Assembly (NCBI GenBank): GCA_963920765.1
Contig: OY987243.1
Location: forward strand, 22,253,419 to 22,317,418
Length of the DNA: 64,000 nucleotides
DNA from: Ulota crispa
Taxonomy: Eukaryota > Streptophyta > Bryopsida > Orthotrichales > Orthotrichaceae
Reading direction: 5' to 3'
In this document: in pieces, positions 12,101-22,734 of the stretch
How the letters are laid out: the number at the start of each line of letters is the position of its first letter
Numbering within the stretch: position 1 is the stretch's first letter
Translations under genes and position numbers: made by a program
Notes under the pieces: generated by a model
The model's input: the letters and a program-made list of their open reading frames with translations, nothing else
What the model was told of the DNA's origin: nothing
Databases searched by the model: none

Positions 12101-13324
12101 TTAAAATTTTGGAAAAAATTAATTTCCTTAATTTGGAATTTTACCTTTTATATTTTGATTATTTTTTAAATTGTTACATTTTAACTATTAGAATTAAGAG
12201 TTTAGAGTATCTAAATCTACTAATTTTGGCATTTTAAAGCAAATGGCACCATTTGTTTGTGATTTGGAGAATTTTTCCAAAAGTAAGTTTATAACTCCAA
12301 ATTATTATTATTAAAAAATTTGAGAATTAGAGGAGAAAAAAATTAGGAGGCTAAGGACCACTCCATGAATGGCTGAAAGATCAATACGTAGGTTAGTATA
12401 TAGTATCTCCCTTCTCCTACTTTCTCACTTCATTGTTTCATTTGATTAGTTTTGCAAATTGAATGTGTTGGATTTCTTTGTATTTTGGTGTCCATGTAAT
12501 GTTTTATGATGTCTTTTTATGAGTCTTGCTCTTAAAAAAAATTGCGGGTCTTTTTTAGGTTATTAACATAAGATTTTGGAATTAAACTCTTGTTTACTTT
12601 TTGTGGTTATAATTTGTGGGGCAATTAAGCCCCATAAGTGTTAATTTAAGGTTTTTTTAGTGTCAAATACTAACAACTAAGAAGCTCTTGGCTGAGAACC
12701 TAGCGATACCGCCAGCCAAGAGTTTTCAGAGTCATTGTTAAAATCTTTTAGTATTTATTAATTAATGTTCGGAAGAAGTGATGTTATCAAATTAATTTTG
12801 TGCCCAAATAATTACTAACACATTCTATTTAGTGTGTTTAAATTTAGTATTAGTACTAATAAAGGAAAACCTCTAGCAATTTTTTAGTAGAATTGGAATT
12901 GGAAAGTTTGCAAATATGGAGAAACATTTGTTGAATTTTTAGTGAAATTGGAAATGATTTTGGCAAAAACGGAATTTTTGTTTGTGTAATTGAGTAGAAA
13001 GTTTGAGCATAGAGGGCAATTTCTGGCTAAAAACAATTATTGAAAAAAATGTTCTCTAAGATAGTTATACTAAAAAATTGCCAGAGCAAATAAAAAGTCT
13101 CAACAACAAAAAAATAGATGAACATTGATGGATGAAACATGTGGCTATAATTATAGAAGCAAACAAAGTATAATACCACAAAAATTTAAAGCTTTGGATT
13201 AAAACATATGTGCTCAAGCTAATCAACCTTATTTGTTTTTTTTATAAAAGAAACTTTGCAATACAAGGCAAATGGCATTTGCATGACTAATGTAGTGTCC
13301 CTTTATTTTGCAGTAATTTACGCG
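9184..13324. mobile_element. Non-autonomous element with about 245-bp inverted ends, 4.1 kb
   Basis: Sequence 9184-9430 is the inverse of 13080-13324 at roughly 80 percent identity by eye, including shared words such as CACATGTTTCATCCATCAAT. The 3.6 kb between is very AT-rich and has no ORF resembling a transposase. The 115-codon ORF at 9217-9564 lies mostly in the left end and is hydrophobic only because of base composition. No target duplication was resolved. Outside the right end, 13490-13660 contains several TGTGATATCACA-like words, with similar ones at 9060-9160, so the element may extend further. Confidence 0.55.
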
Positions 13325-13854
13325 TATAGCATTTTATGTTTGTTATACTATGCAATTTGTATTTGGATTAAATTAAAATTTACATGCGTCAAATTGAATG
13401 CAAAATATATATTGTTGTAAGTTTTTTAATTACATTTATGTGACAATATTAAAAAGAAATTGGAGTTATGATACTGGAAAAATCTAACTGTAATATTACA
13501 AAGGCCCTTGTGATAGTAGTACTACAGTGATTAGTATGTGATATCACAAAGTATAGGTGTATGTTATTTTAAATGAGTTTGTGATACTAATATTACTAAT
13601 ATGGTATCACAAAATGCGGAAATGTGATGTCACAAAAGAAGGGTTGTAGTATTAACAAAATCAATGTCAATTTAGCTGTACAAAGATTTTAGGAGAATAA
13701 TCATTACAAGGGATTTGGGCCCAAGAAAGAGTTCCTTCTCCAAAACCATGGGAGCTTTAAGCCCATCACGGGCACACTATCACATGCGCATGCTGACTTG
13801 GTCGAAGTTCGACCACGTTAGATCTTCTAATTTTAGAAGAAGAAAAAATCAAAA

Positions 13855-13887
13855 ATGATATATATAGATATATATAGATATATATAT

Positions 13888-13947
<60 letters not shown>
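13855..13947. repeat. (TA)n / (TATAGA)n microsatellite
   Basis: A run of TATATAGATA units passing into pure TA repeats. It is the longest simple repeat in the window. Confidence 0.95.
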
Positions 13948-13952
<5 letters not shown>

Positions 13953-14401
13953 CAATTTTTCAGACAACTAGTAGAGGCTGGTTCTTAACATTGGGAACTT
14001 CCAAAACTCACAACCCTTTGGAGGGTTGAATTTCCTCCTAATGGATTTTATTAATCATTTTTAACTCCTTTCTTTCAATGCTAAAAAAAATTGTCACTTA
14101 GTTCTATGGCTTTTACCTAGTTGGCCTTAGAGCCTCCTTCCATGTGAGAGGGGTAGTTGGTGAAGTTGAATATAGCTCATCAATAATTGGTCAAATGGGG
14201 GTTCTAGTTTGCTACTGATAATTAATGGAATGGGGTTCCAAAAAACCGGAACACCCATTCAATTGGTTATTGATGAGGTGTACTTAACTTCTCTGGCCAC
14301 CCCCCTCATGTGAAAAGAAGCCCTTAGTGTGAAATACCTTTAATACATGTTTTATTTTAAAAACACCACAACTTTTTGAAAACAATATTGTTTTGAATCT
14401 A

Positions 14402-14983
14402 CTCCCTTTGTCCCAATATAAAACTTCAAATTAGGCATAGTTCTTGTCCCACTAAAAAGCTCCCTTTTGCTAATTTCAATTCCTGAGAAAGCGTTTGTCA
14501 TGTTCAATGATCTCATTGGGATAAGTTAAGCAATTAGTGAGCATTCTTCCTCTAGCAAGCTTGGCCTTGCCCATACGAGGTACCATTGTTGCTACTAATC
14601 TTTAAATCATCAATAATAAGGAGCTTGCAACATGTACAAATATGGTACATTTTGCATGGAATTTGGGTGCTCAAATGGCAACATTAAAGCAGGAGATTTT
14701 GCACACACTTGGTAGAGGGTATATTGATTCTAGAATGCATGTGTCATTATTACGAAGACTAAAATAATGAGGAGCCAGCAGCCTTAACAAATTATGCACA
14801 AATTTGATACTTTTGGCATGGAGTTTGGGTGTCTAAATGACAACATAAAAACTTGAGATTTTGGACATATTTGATAGGTGGTATATTGATTCTAGAATAC
14901 ATTTGTCATTAGCATAATGACTAATAATATAGTTAATTCCTTATGGAGAAATTTTTTGGAGCTTTATAATGGGACAGAGGGAG
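14402..14983 (-). mobile_element. Stowaway-like MITE, long form (582 bp)
   Basis: The ends CTCCCTTTGTCCC and GGGACAGAGGGAG are flanked by TA (14400-14401 and 14984-14985), as in the Tc1/mariner-related Stowaway group. The body is the inverse of the copies at 23316, 27612 and 46909. A segment including ATTGATTCTAGAAT is present twice, 162 bp apart, exactly as in the 46909 copy; the shorter copies lack this. Non-coding. Confidence 0.85.
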
Positions 14984-15864
14984 TATATCTTAGCAACTTT
15001 AGAAACTCTAAAAGGGGCATGTTCTTAAATGTGAATCCTATGAGCAACTATAGTGTTCTCAACCAAAACATACCTGGGTTGAAAAAGAGGAATAGAGAGG
15101 GAAAAAAAGAATATAAGCTTAGGTTCCTTGGTCCCTGTTTTCTCAGCAACCACCGAGGCTGTCGTTCTGCCCCCCTTCCCTGAAATCCTAATTTGCTCCG
15201 ATTCCCCGAAATCTTAACCCTAATTTGCTCACCCTGCAACAGCATAAGTGTTGCGGTGTCCGCCGCTGCTCTCCCCATCGCTCTTCCCTTCACGTCTTTT
15301 TTTTTTCTCGCAGTTTATAAATTCCCCGCTGCTCCTCCGCCTTGCAACGGGGCGCTGTTGCCAGCTCGCTTCCAACTCGGTATGCTATCTCCTGCGGCTG
15401 TTCCTGCTTCTGTGCAGGTGCTCGCTCCGCGCGGTTCTCAGGGTTTGCTCGTGCCTCAGGTCAGGTCAAGCGCACTGGATTTTGGTGTGTGAAGCCGTGG
15501 AATGCAGTACAAGTATTGAGCTTTAGCGTCTTGCATTGTAATCTCCTTATAAACAATACAATTCCTATCTTTCTTATGAATATAGCTGGTGGTGTGCTTG
15601 CAGGTGTTCACGGAGCTTCATTTGATTTCATTTAGCGTGTGTTTTGAATTCGTGCAAGGCTGATTATTGACATTCGAACAGTTCTGACGGCTACTAAGAG
15701 GAGTTTGATCGGTATATGATACGATTTGAAGGTCCCAGCAGGCAATAGAGGTGGTATGTGCTATGACAAAGGTGCGGATGTGATATTACAGAGGTGCTTG
15801 TGATGTTAGTAGTATATTTGGTCAGTGTGATATTCTTCAAGTGTGTGGGTAGTTTGTATGCAAA

Positions 15865-15948
15865 GCCACGTGATGTGACCTTCGAGGTCGACCATGATGC
15901 GGACAGATTGGCTCTTCGCCATATCTGAGAACCTGGTTTGCTGATGGC
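15865..15948 (+). ncRNA. Candidate box C/D snoRNA, copy 1
   Basis: The terminal stem GCCA/TGGC encloses a box C-like GTGATGT (15870-15876), an internal ATGATGC (C'-like) at about 15893 and box D CTGA (15941-15944). The 84-nt length fits C/D snoRNAs. Box C deviates from RTGATGA at its last base. A second copy 461 bp downstream is similar only between the two stem ends, which suggests a discrete RNA unit. I cannot name a guide target. Confidence 0.35.
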
Positions 15949-16325
15949 AGTTAAATTCTGAAAGTCGTAGGAATGTATCCTTGCACAGCTGATGTTTGAG
16001 CTGGTGGTTATCATGGTTTCGATATTGTTGCCACTTGGGAAGGATGTTGGATGTCGGTTTTTCCTTGGAACAGTGTATGACTGTTTGGTGCACTTAACAA
16101 ACTGATTACAGGCTGGATCTCAGTGCCAGTTTAGTATGAGATGGTGCTATAGTGACTCACCCTCCATTGGTACAAACAGCATATTTCATTTTTGCTGTTT
16201 TCAATTTGGAGGGCACAGTCATTTGCGTGAGTAGTTGTTTTCTCTTGGGATTGTTAGTTTTGCATTGAAAGTCTTCGTTATGGGCTGTGAATGTGTCCCA
16301 GCCGGAGTAGGTTTGCGGTTGGAGT

Positions 16326-16410
16326 GGCCATATGATGTGACTTTTCGAGGTCGACCACGATGCGGACAGATTAGGCTAAGCCATGTCTGATAACTCGGTG
16401 TCTGATGGCC
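16326..16410 (+). ncRNA. Candidate box C/D snoRNA, copy 2
   Basis: Copy of 15865-15948 with a better terminal stem (GGCCA/TGGCC). It has box C-like ATGATGT (16332-16338), internal ACGATGC and box D CTGA (16402-16405). The central block, including CGAGGTCGACCA and GATGCGGACAGATT, is conserved between copies. The stretch just upstream of box D differs (CTCGGTGT against CCTGGTTTG), so the two could guide different targets. Confidence 0.35.
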
Positions 16411-18012
16411 TTATTGTCCCTTTAGTGTTTCATTCCAGTTGTATTAGATGTAATAAAGATCTGGTTATGATAATTGAAGAATTTTAAACGATTTCAGCAA
16501 TGTTTGTTCCGTTTCTGACATGTTTTTGGAGTTAAGTTCTATTTGACTGACGAGGTTTTTGAAGATTGGGAATGTCTAGCGCTTGTGGAAACAATCTTCG
16601 ACTTGGAGGACCAGAAATAAATTTCAACATACTATGATAGTTCCTTTGGTGCAGTCAGTGTTAGTCTAGGTTTTTTGACTATGCAGGGTTCTACCGGTGA
16701 TGGTCTATTCCTTGAAATTTATTAGTTTTGCCTAGCCTTTCTGTCAGTATTTGGACAGAAATGTAAGCAATTATACCTTGGATATCTGATTATTTATAAA
16801 TAAAACTGATTGTTTCTGACTCCTGTATAATTTATTGCCTGTCGTCAAAAGTTTTGGTATTCAAACCTTAGTCATTATCGAACTTTTGTCATGTCTATGG
16901 AAGTTGTCATATGGCGTGATTCTTGCTTTGAAAGTCTAGTTGTCGGTGATACATTCTTTTCAATTTCTTGGTGATTGCAATGTGATTTGAAGCCTGTTTT
17001 AGTATCCCCTTCATATTCGAGTATTCTGTGATGTTTGGAAATTTGGAGATGTTTTTATCTGGAGTGCTTCTTTCATAGAGCGTAAAGTATGAGAACCAAT
17101 TAGTAACTGAACTTGAACAGTGAAATAAATATTCAAAACACAAGAATGGAGCTGTAGATTGTGCAAATGTGCTGCCGGCACTCAAACATTTGTGTGCAAT
17201 GATTTCTTTCTGATATATGACATTGAACGGTTCATTTTGACGTTGGAGGGTATCAAATGTGTGCTTCTTAGAGGCGCTTCACACTATGGCCGAAGGGTAG
17301 AGATTGTCGATTTTCTTCTATCAGATTGCAAATAATCAAGAATTTGAGCACCTATTTACTATTCTCTCCCTTGCAGACTACAGGCTAAAGTGCAAAGCCC
17401 CTCGCATTCCATGACATCTCTCTTCCATCCAAAATGATGGTCTCTTGAAACAAGAATGCGCAAGAATGGAGTTCCAATGTATGGTTGCAAGATTGTCAAC
17501 ATCTTTTCATGAATTAATCAAAATTAATATGAATTTGACCGTTAGATTTGGAAGGTTCAATATAGGATATAACCTTTGGACATTAGGTTAGCCTTTTGAG
17601 GCTTCACGTAGGCTTATGGAAGTTTATTGCCGAGAGTTTAAACTTTCAACTTGGTCTTTGGAAGTTTCACATAAAAGGTGGCTAAAGCTTTCGAAACCAA
17701 TATTTTATTGGGAAAACATCAAAAGTAGGCTTGATAAATAGCCTAGTTTCAAATGGAGTTTTGACATTTGAAAACATCTAAAGTAAGGTAGGCGCACTCA
17801 TAAGCGTGGAAATAAGGGTTTTGGAGTAGGTAAAATAATTGACCAATTTTGGAAAAAATACTATAAGTTAGAAAGTGGAAATCAAAAGTATTGGCATCAA
17901 TTCCAAGGTTTCAATTGCAAGCATTTGTTCACAAAGATTTTTCAAAGTCCAAAATCACTGAAATTGTATGAACCATGTGTAAGAGATGCTAAAAACAAGG
18001 CTTGTTGGTTCC
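16411..18012. other. Remainder of the GC-richer unit, then plain intergenic DNA
   Basis: To about 17.4 kb the composition is like that of the 15.1-16.4 kb unit, but only short ORFs occur (for example a 92-codon minus-strand ORF at 16907-17185). Beyond that it is AT-rich with no recognisable feature. Confidence 0.4.
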
Positions 18013-18596
18013 TCAAGGAGATCACTTAGTGTATCTACAACTAACCACGTGAGTTAATTGATTTTTTTGTCCCCCTATTTATTTTTAAATGAAGTATGAT
18101 TTCAACTTACAATTTTGAACATTGTTTAATCAGGACTATAGGATTCTATTGCCAAAATCTTCAATCTAAATAATATATTAAATGATTTCTAGAGAAGGTT
18201 GAAAAATGAACTAAAATGGTATATTTTTCAACTCAAATATTTATAAAGAACACATGTAGGCGACCATTGCATCAATATTTAGGAAATATATATTTTCAAT
18301 AGAGCCTCATTTTTGAGGATTTTTTGTGTATTTTTTAAAAGTTTTTTCTTATATAAGATAGGGGTGTGAAAGTTATTTTCAGCTCTGCCGTGTATTGTTT
18401 TACTTCAAAAATTTGTAACTAATTATGATTAACAAATAAAATTATCAATAATTCAAAACATAAACTTTCAAAGTAGAAGAATCTACTCATATTTTTTCCT
18501 TTTCCTTTTATTTAAGTTTTAGAACATAAGATAGGGGGTCCAAAATCTTAACGCACGTGGTTTGTAATGGACCCTCTAAGTGATCTCCGCGAGGTT
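18013..18596. mobile_element. Probable MITE with GGAGATCACTTAG ends
   Basis: The left sequence CCTCAAGGAGATCACTTAGTG and the inverse of the right, CCTCGCGGAGATCACTTAGA, match. Shared inner words follow (ACCACGTG, then CCCCCTAT). About 580 bp, AT-rich, non-coding. The outermost bases and target duplication are unclear. Confidence 0.45.
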
Positions 18597-19400
18597 GGTT
18601 CTTAAATAGTGAGATGGGTACTCAAAACCGTCATGCAAGTCACCCACAACCATCACTTTGTCACTCATAACTATCACTTAATTATCCATAACCATTTGAT
18701 TTTTATTGGTTAGTTCTTGACAATGTTAGGACGCCCATGGGGACATGACGCGGATGGGTGTGCCCACCTTAAATCTCACCAATATCAAAAGTTGGCCTTG
18801 CAACTATGGAGGCCAAATCATTGTGCAAATCTATTTTTATTCAAATAAAATTGGTTTGTGATAACTTTGCTTATAGTGGCCAAGACCACCGCATGAATCA
18901 ATTGCAATGTATAGTATACAAAAGGAAGCTTGAGTCCTTTTTTCTATGCCATTCAAAGAACTTGCATAATATAGAACATAGTTGGCATTTCATTGTGTTG
19001 CCAAATCAATAGTAAATTCTTATGCAATCATGGTGAAGCATACCAAACTTCAGTTCCAAAAAATAAAAACCCCATTTATGGTGAATTATTTTCCACAATG
19101 CTCATGCTTGTGATCATGTTTTTACATGATAGTGATTAAAAAAGGTTGGTGATGAATATTTAAGATTTAATTACATACACATACAAGAAACATCTATCCG
19201 CACGTCTTTCTATTAACACTCGGGACTCCCATACCTCCATTTCTTTTGCCTTTGGTGCTTAACATTTTTGAGCTCTTTGTGAATATTTTTTTTTCTTCTT
19301 TTTTTCCAAGTTGTAGTAGATTAAGATTCCTTGGTGTTCACCATATGGATCAAAGTAGTTCAGATTTCTAAGTTTTACATACATCTTCTAATTTTGCCTA

Positions 19401-20628
19401 CACTCAATATTGCGTTTAGGTTGCCCCACACTAATTTCTTGACATTTCACACTACATAAATATTACTGCTGTTACACTAATTTTCATCAATCATTATTGC
19501 AAGATACAATTTTTAAAGGGCTTGTTAAGAACAATGATGTTGTAAAATAACAAACTAATGGTTTTCAAGTCACAAACAATGTGAAATCCAAATATTTAGA
19601 GAGTTACATGTGCCTTTTACCCCTAAAGGACCAAGCCCTTTTTCTGGCCAAAATCACTAAAAACTACCACTTCTAGGAGGTTTAGTAAAAAGAGATTTTG
19701 TGTTTTGTTTTTGGGAAATCCAACTGTAGGATCTGGCCCTAGACTGGAAGAGGTACTTGTGGGAAATAAATCAGCTCATTCCAAATGGAGAGGAGTGAGA
19801 TATTTACATCTAAAGTGAAAAAAAAAAGTTTTTTCCATGCTGCCCAAAAATTCAAAAGCCTTTGACCACTCTTATAACGAAAAAACTGCTCTACCCAAAG
19901 TTGCTCTATATTTTTTCTATGTAGGAGATCAAGTTAGGTATGTGTGGGAGAAATGTCAAATCAATTGGAACTAAAAAACACATGGGAAAAAATAGTAAGT
20001 AAAAGGAAGTAGAGAATGAGTCAAAACACTAAATTGTTCAAAATTGAATTATGGAAATGAGAAATGCTATTCCCAACTGTCATAATGTTATGATGAACAA
20101 TCTACTTCATTTGGTTTAATTTTTCTTCCAAAATAATGAAAATTGAGTAAAATAAAGGACTTCAAAGTTTATTTTAGAGTAGAGATTCCATAACTGCCTG
20201 CAAACTAAAACTCCTCAGTCATCTCATTGATTGAAATTGAATAATTCAAAGCTTTTTGTGAATAAAAAAAATCTAAAGAACCAATTTCAAATTTGAGTTT
20301 AAAAAAATTAATTTTTAAAAAAGTTTTGGGTTGCCCAGAAGGGCAGTCTTCTCCAAATTTTCATAAGTTCATGCATAACTTCTTCGTCAAATGTTGGAAT
20401 GAAGAAAAAATTAGATGCCCACATAGATTTTTGAATTCCCCACTTTCAATAAAAGTTTCAAAAAATCACACAAAGTAGTTTAACCATATGTACATGCCCA
20501 AAGTCCAACTTGTCTCCCAAAGGGACAATGGTTCTTAAGGGATTAAGTGATAAAATGATGAGTCATGAGGTAATTTACTAGGGTAAGGCATCTTATTTGT
20601 CAAGGCAACCTAAATGCAATATTCAGTG
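19401..20628. mobile_element. MITE (L1) with CACTCAATATTG ends, interrupted
   Basis: The left end CACTCAATATTGCGTTTAGG and the inverse of the right end CACTGAATATTGCATTTAGG match at nearly every position. The uninterrupted relative is at 48526-48822. This copy is split by a TTAA-type element at 19620-20542. The CACT start hints at the CACTA group, but no 3-bp duplication was found. Confidence 0.6.
19620..20542. mobile_element. TTAA-inserted element (E) nested in MITE L1
   Basis: The left end CCCCTAAAGGACCAAGCCC follows TTTA (TTAA with one change). The right end AAGGGA is followed by TTAA (20543-20546). Comparison with 48526-48822, where the host sequence runs on uninterrupted, places the insertion. 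The right end matches that of element B. A 61-codon ORF at 20293-20478 is not meaningful. Confidence 0.65.
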
Positions 20629-20689
20629 CAATGTATATGCAAATTTCATGGCCTTACAACATTGCAAGATTTTACAAAGTATGATTCAC

Positions 20690-21041
20690 ACCTCCAATTC
20701 ATTTGAAAATTCTCCCGCACTTACTTAACTTGGTCTTCTACATGGAAAAAATAAACCTCAACTTTGCGTAGAGCAACTGTTTTGATTTAGGCGCAATTAA
20801 AGGCTTCTAAAATTTTTGGATAGTAGGGAAAAAACTTTTTTGTTCACATCAGATGTCAATATCTCACTTCTCTACATCTAGGATGAGCTGATTTTTTTTC
20901 CACAAATACCTCCCATAATTTAGGGCAAGATCTCACAGTTGGATTTCCAAATATAATTAATTTTCCTACCTTTCTACTCATTCCCCCAAATATGACAACT
21001 TTAGTAACTTCCAGTGAAAAAAGGGCTTGATCCTTTAGGGG
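20690..21041. mobile_element. Truncated TTAA-type element end (F)
   Basis: This is the imperfect inverse of the left 340 bp of element E, ending TTTAGGGG followed by TTAA (21042-21045). No partner end is visible, so it is a fragment. Confidence 0.5.
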
Positions 21042-21095
21042 TTAAATTTTTATTTATTAAAAATAGTGATTTGATAAGGTTTTATCCATCTTTAA

Positions 21096-21213
21096 CCCCT
21101 AAATGCCCACGGCACCCAATCTGGGTGTTTTCAATACTAAAATTTGATACTGTGGACATTTAGGGATTAAAGTTTTATAAACACCCAAATTGGGTGCCTT
21201 GGGCATTTAGGGG
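21096..21213. mobile_element. Short TTAA-type hairpin element
   Basis: The left arm CCCCTAAATGCCC...GGCACCCA and the right arm inverse GCCCAAGGCACCCAAT form a hairpin. It is flanked by TTAA on the left (21092-21095) and CTAA on the right (21214-21217). An internal TTTAGGGA followed by TTAA (21167-21170) is a second right-end-like sequence, so a duplication or nesting is likely. Confidence 0.5.
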
Positions 21214-21782
21214 CTAACCCCAGCTCTCTTTCAGGGTTCATTCCTGCTGTAACGACGTTTTGAAAAGATTCCAACCCAAGGTTCCCTATTGAGACCCTTC
21301 CCCTGTGAGTATGCGAACGAAGCTTTCATACCCGCACAATCCCGGTATCAGCACAACATCAAACATACACTGCAGCACCCAAGGGATAGCGCACGGTAAT
21401 GAAGAACGGAGTCCTATCACCGCTGAGCGGTCCTATCACCGCACACAGCCAAGAGCATCGACAGCGGAGGACGTTGTGTCAGCGATCCAAAGACTTTGTG
21501 CTTCCCCGCATCAGATTTTACCTTCATCACGCCTTCACGTTGCTGCAAAAGCATCCCCAGATCCATCGACGTTTTGCTCGATCCGCAACCTTTCACGTAC
21601 GTCGCCAACATCGCCTTGCTCTATGCTTCTCTCACCTCCCCATTCTCTTCCTTCTGCTCCGAAATCCAGGGCTAAACCCTAGAGCTTCCCCTTCCCAAAC
21701 GTATCAGCTCTGATTTGGTCATCTCCAGGGTTTCTTCCTCGTATGTAACGCCGCCTGTAGAAAAATTGAAAAGATCTAGTGT

Positions 21783-22166
21783 GCTTTTGATAACTTACTG
21801 TGGAAAATGAGTTAAGTTAGGTCTGCGAGAATAGCACTCTGTAATGTTATCTGACTTCTTGAGGTTTCAAAATTGATTGTGTGGTAAGTTAGCTTGAACG
21901 TGTGACTAAATGTATTATAATCAATGATAGTGTCACTCACAAGTGTTTGATATTCTAGAGAAGTTGTATCAAATAGCTTTTGATACTGTGGAAAATAAGT
22001 TAGGTCTGCGAGAAAAGGAACTCTGTAATGTAATCCTACTTCTTGAGGTTTCAAAATTGATTGTGTGATAAAGTTAGCTTGAATGTGTGACAAAATGTAT
22101 TAACTTACAATCAATGATAGTGTCACTCACAAGTGTTTGATATTCTAGAGAAGTTGTATGAAATAG
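21783..22166 (+). repeat. Tandem duplication in the PTEN upstream/leader region
   Basis: Two copies of about 192 bp (21783-21974 and 21976-22166) at more than 85 percent identity by eye, sharing words such as GTTAGGTCTGCGAGA and GTGTCACTCACAAGTGTTTG. They lie between the presumed transcription start region (CT-rich leader at about 21.6-21.7 kb) and the leader intron acceptor at 22704. The ORFs here (21305-21713, minus-strand 21812-22093) are leader or duplication artefacts. Confidence 0.8.
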
Positions 22167-22734
22167 GTTTTTAAATGAAATTAGTCTCTCTTTGCAAAAC
22201 CCTAGAGGATGAGCTGGACGAGCTACATCAGCCTCATCCGTCTTCTTTGTTTATGATTTGTGTTATGTTTCCTCTTCACATTTGGTGTTGCTGAGATTTG
22301 ATTCGGGAATTGTGAAGTTGATTTTGATGTACACTGTAGAGGCGAGTGAGGGCTGTGAGAGAGGAATTGAGAGTAGAATGCGAGGAGGAGAGGCGAGAGG
22401 GAGGCATGTGATGCAGGGGATTCGGGAAACCTAATTTCTTTCTTTGATGTCTTGTGTCGTGATGCAGTTGCCGGTGGTTTGTTGATGAGAAGGATTCTTT
22501 GTGGCAGTTCGTGAATGTGAGTGTGAGGTAGGACTTATGAACCGGTTAAGGTGTGAGAGACTGTGGAGAACAGTAAGCCTGGATTCCTTGGGGTTGCATT
22601 CTAGCAGAAGCATTGTTGAAGAAAGTAGAGTGAGGTGATTATAATTGAGACTGGAAGTGCGATTCTAACGATTTGATTTGTTTTCGTGTCGTTTCAATTT
22701 GCAGGTCCATTTCTGTTGAAGCAAACCTTCTACA

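Larger units (their letters stand above)
15120..17400 (+). ncRNA. Probable transcribed non-coding unit (possible snoRNA host)
   Basis: GC rises sharply at about 15.13 kb and the start carries TTAACCCTAATTTG, resembling the telo-box (AAACCCTAA) common in plant ribosomal-protein and snoRNA gene promoters. There are plausible splice sites (TGCAG at about 15417 and 15603). Overlapping ORFs of up to 99 codons at 15193-15635 begin in this leader, show no domain and do not continue after splicing. Two snoRNA-like units lie inside. A decayed protein gene or a promoter-bearing repeat is the alternative. Confidence 0.35.

Noticed and set aside
12685-12722. Hairpin CTCTTGGCTG/CAGCCAAGAG resembling a Helitron 3' end
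   Set aside because: No CTRR terminus follows at the expected distance and no matching 5' TC end was found.
15193-15635. Overlapping ORFs of 92-99 codons as a signal-peptide protein
   Set aside because: Three frames are equally open in a GC-rich leader. None shows domain character or continues across plausible splice sites.
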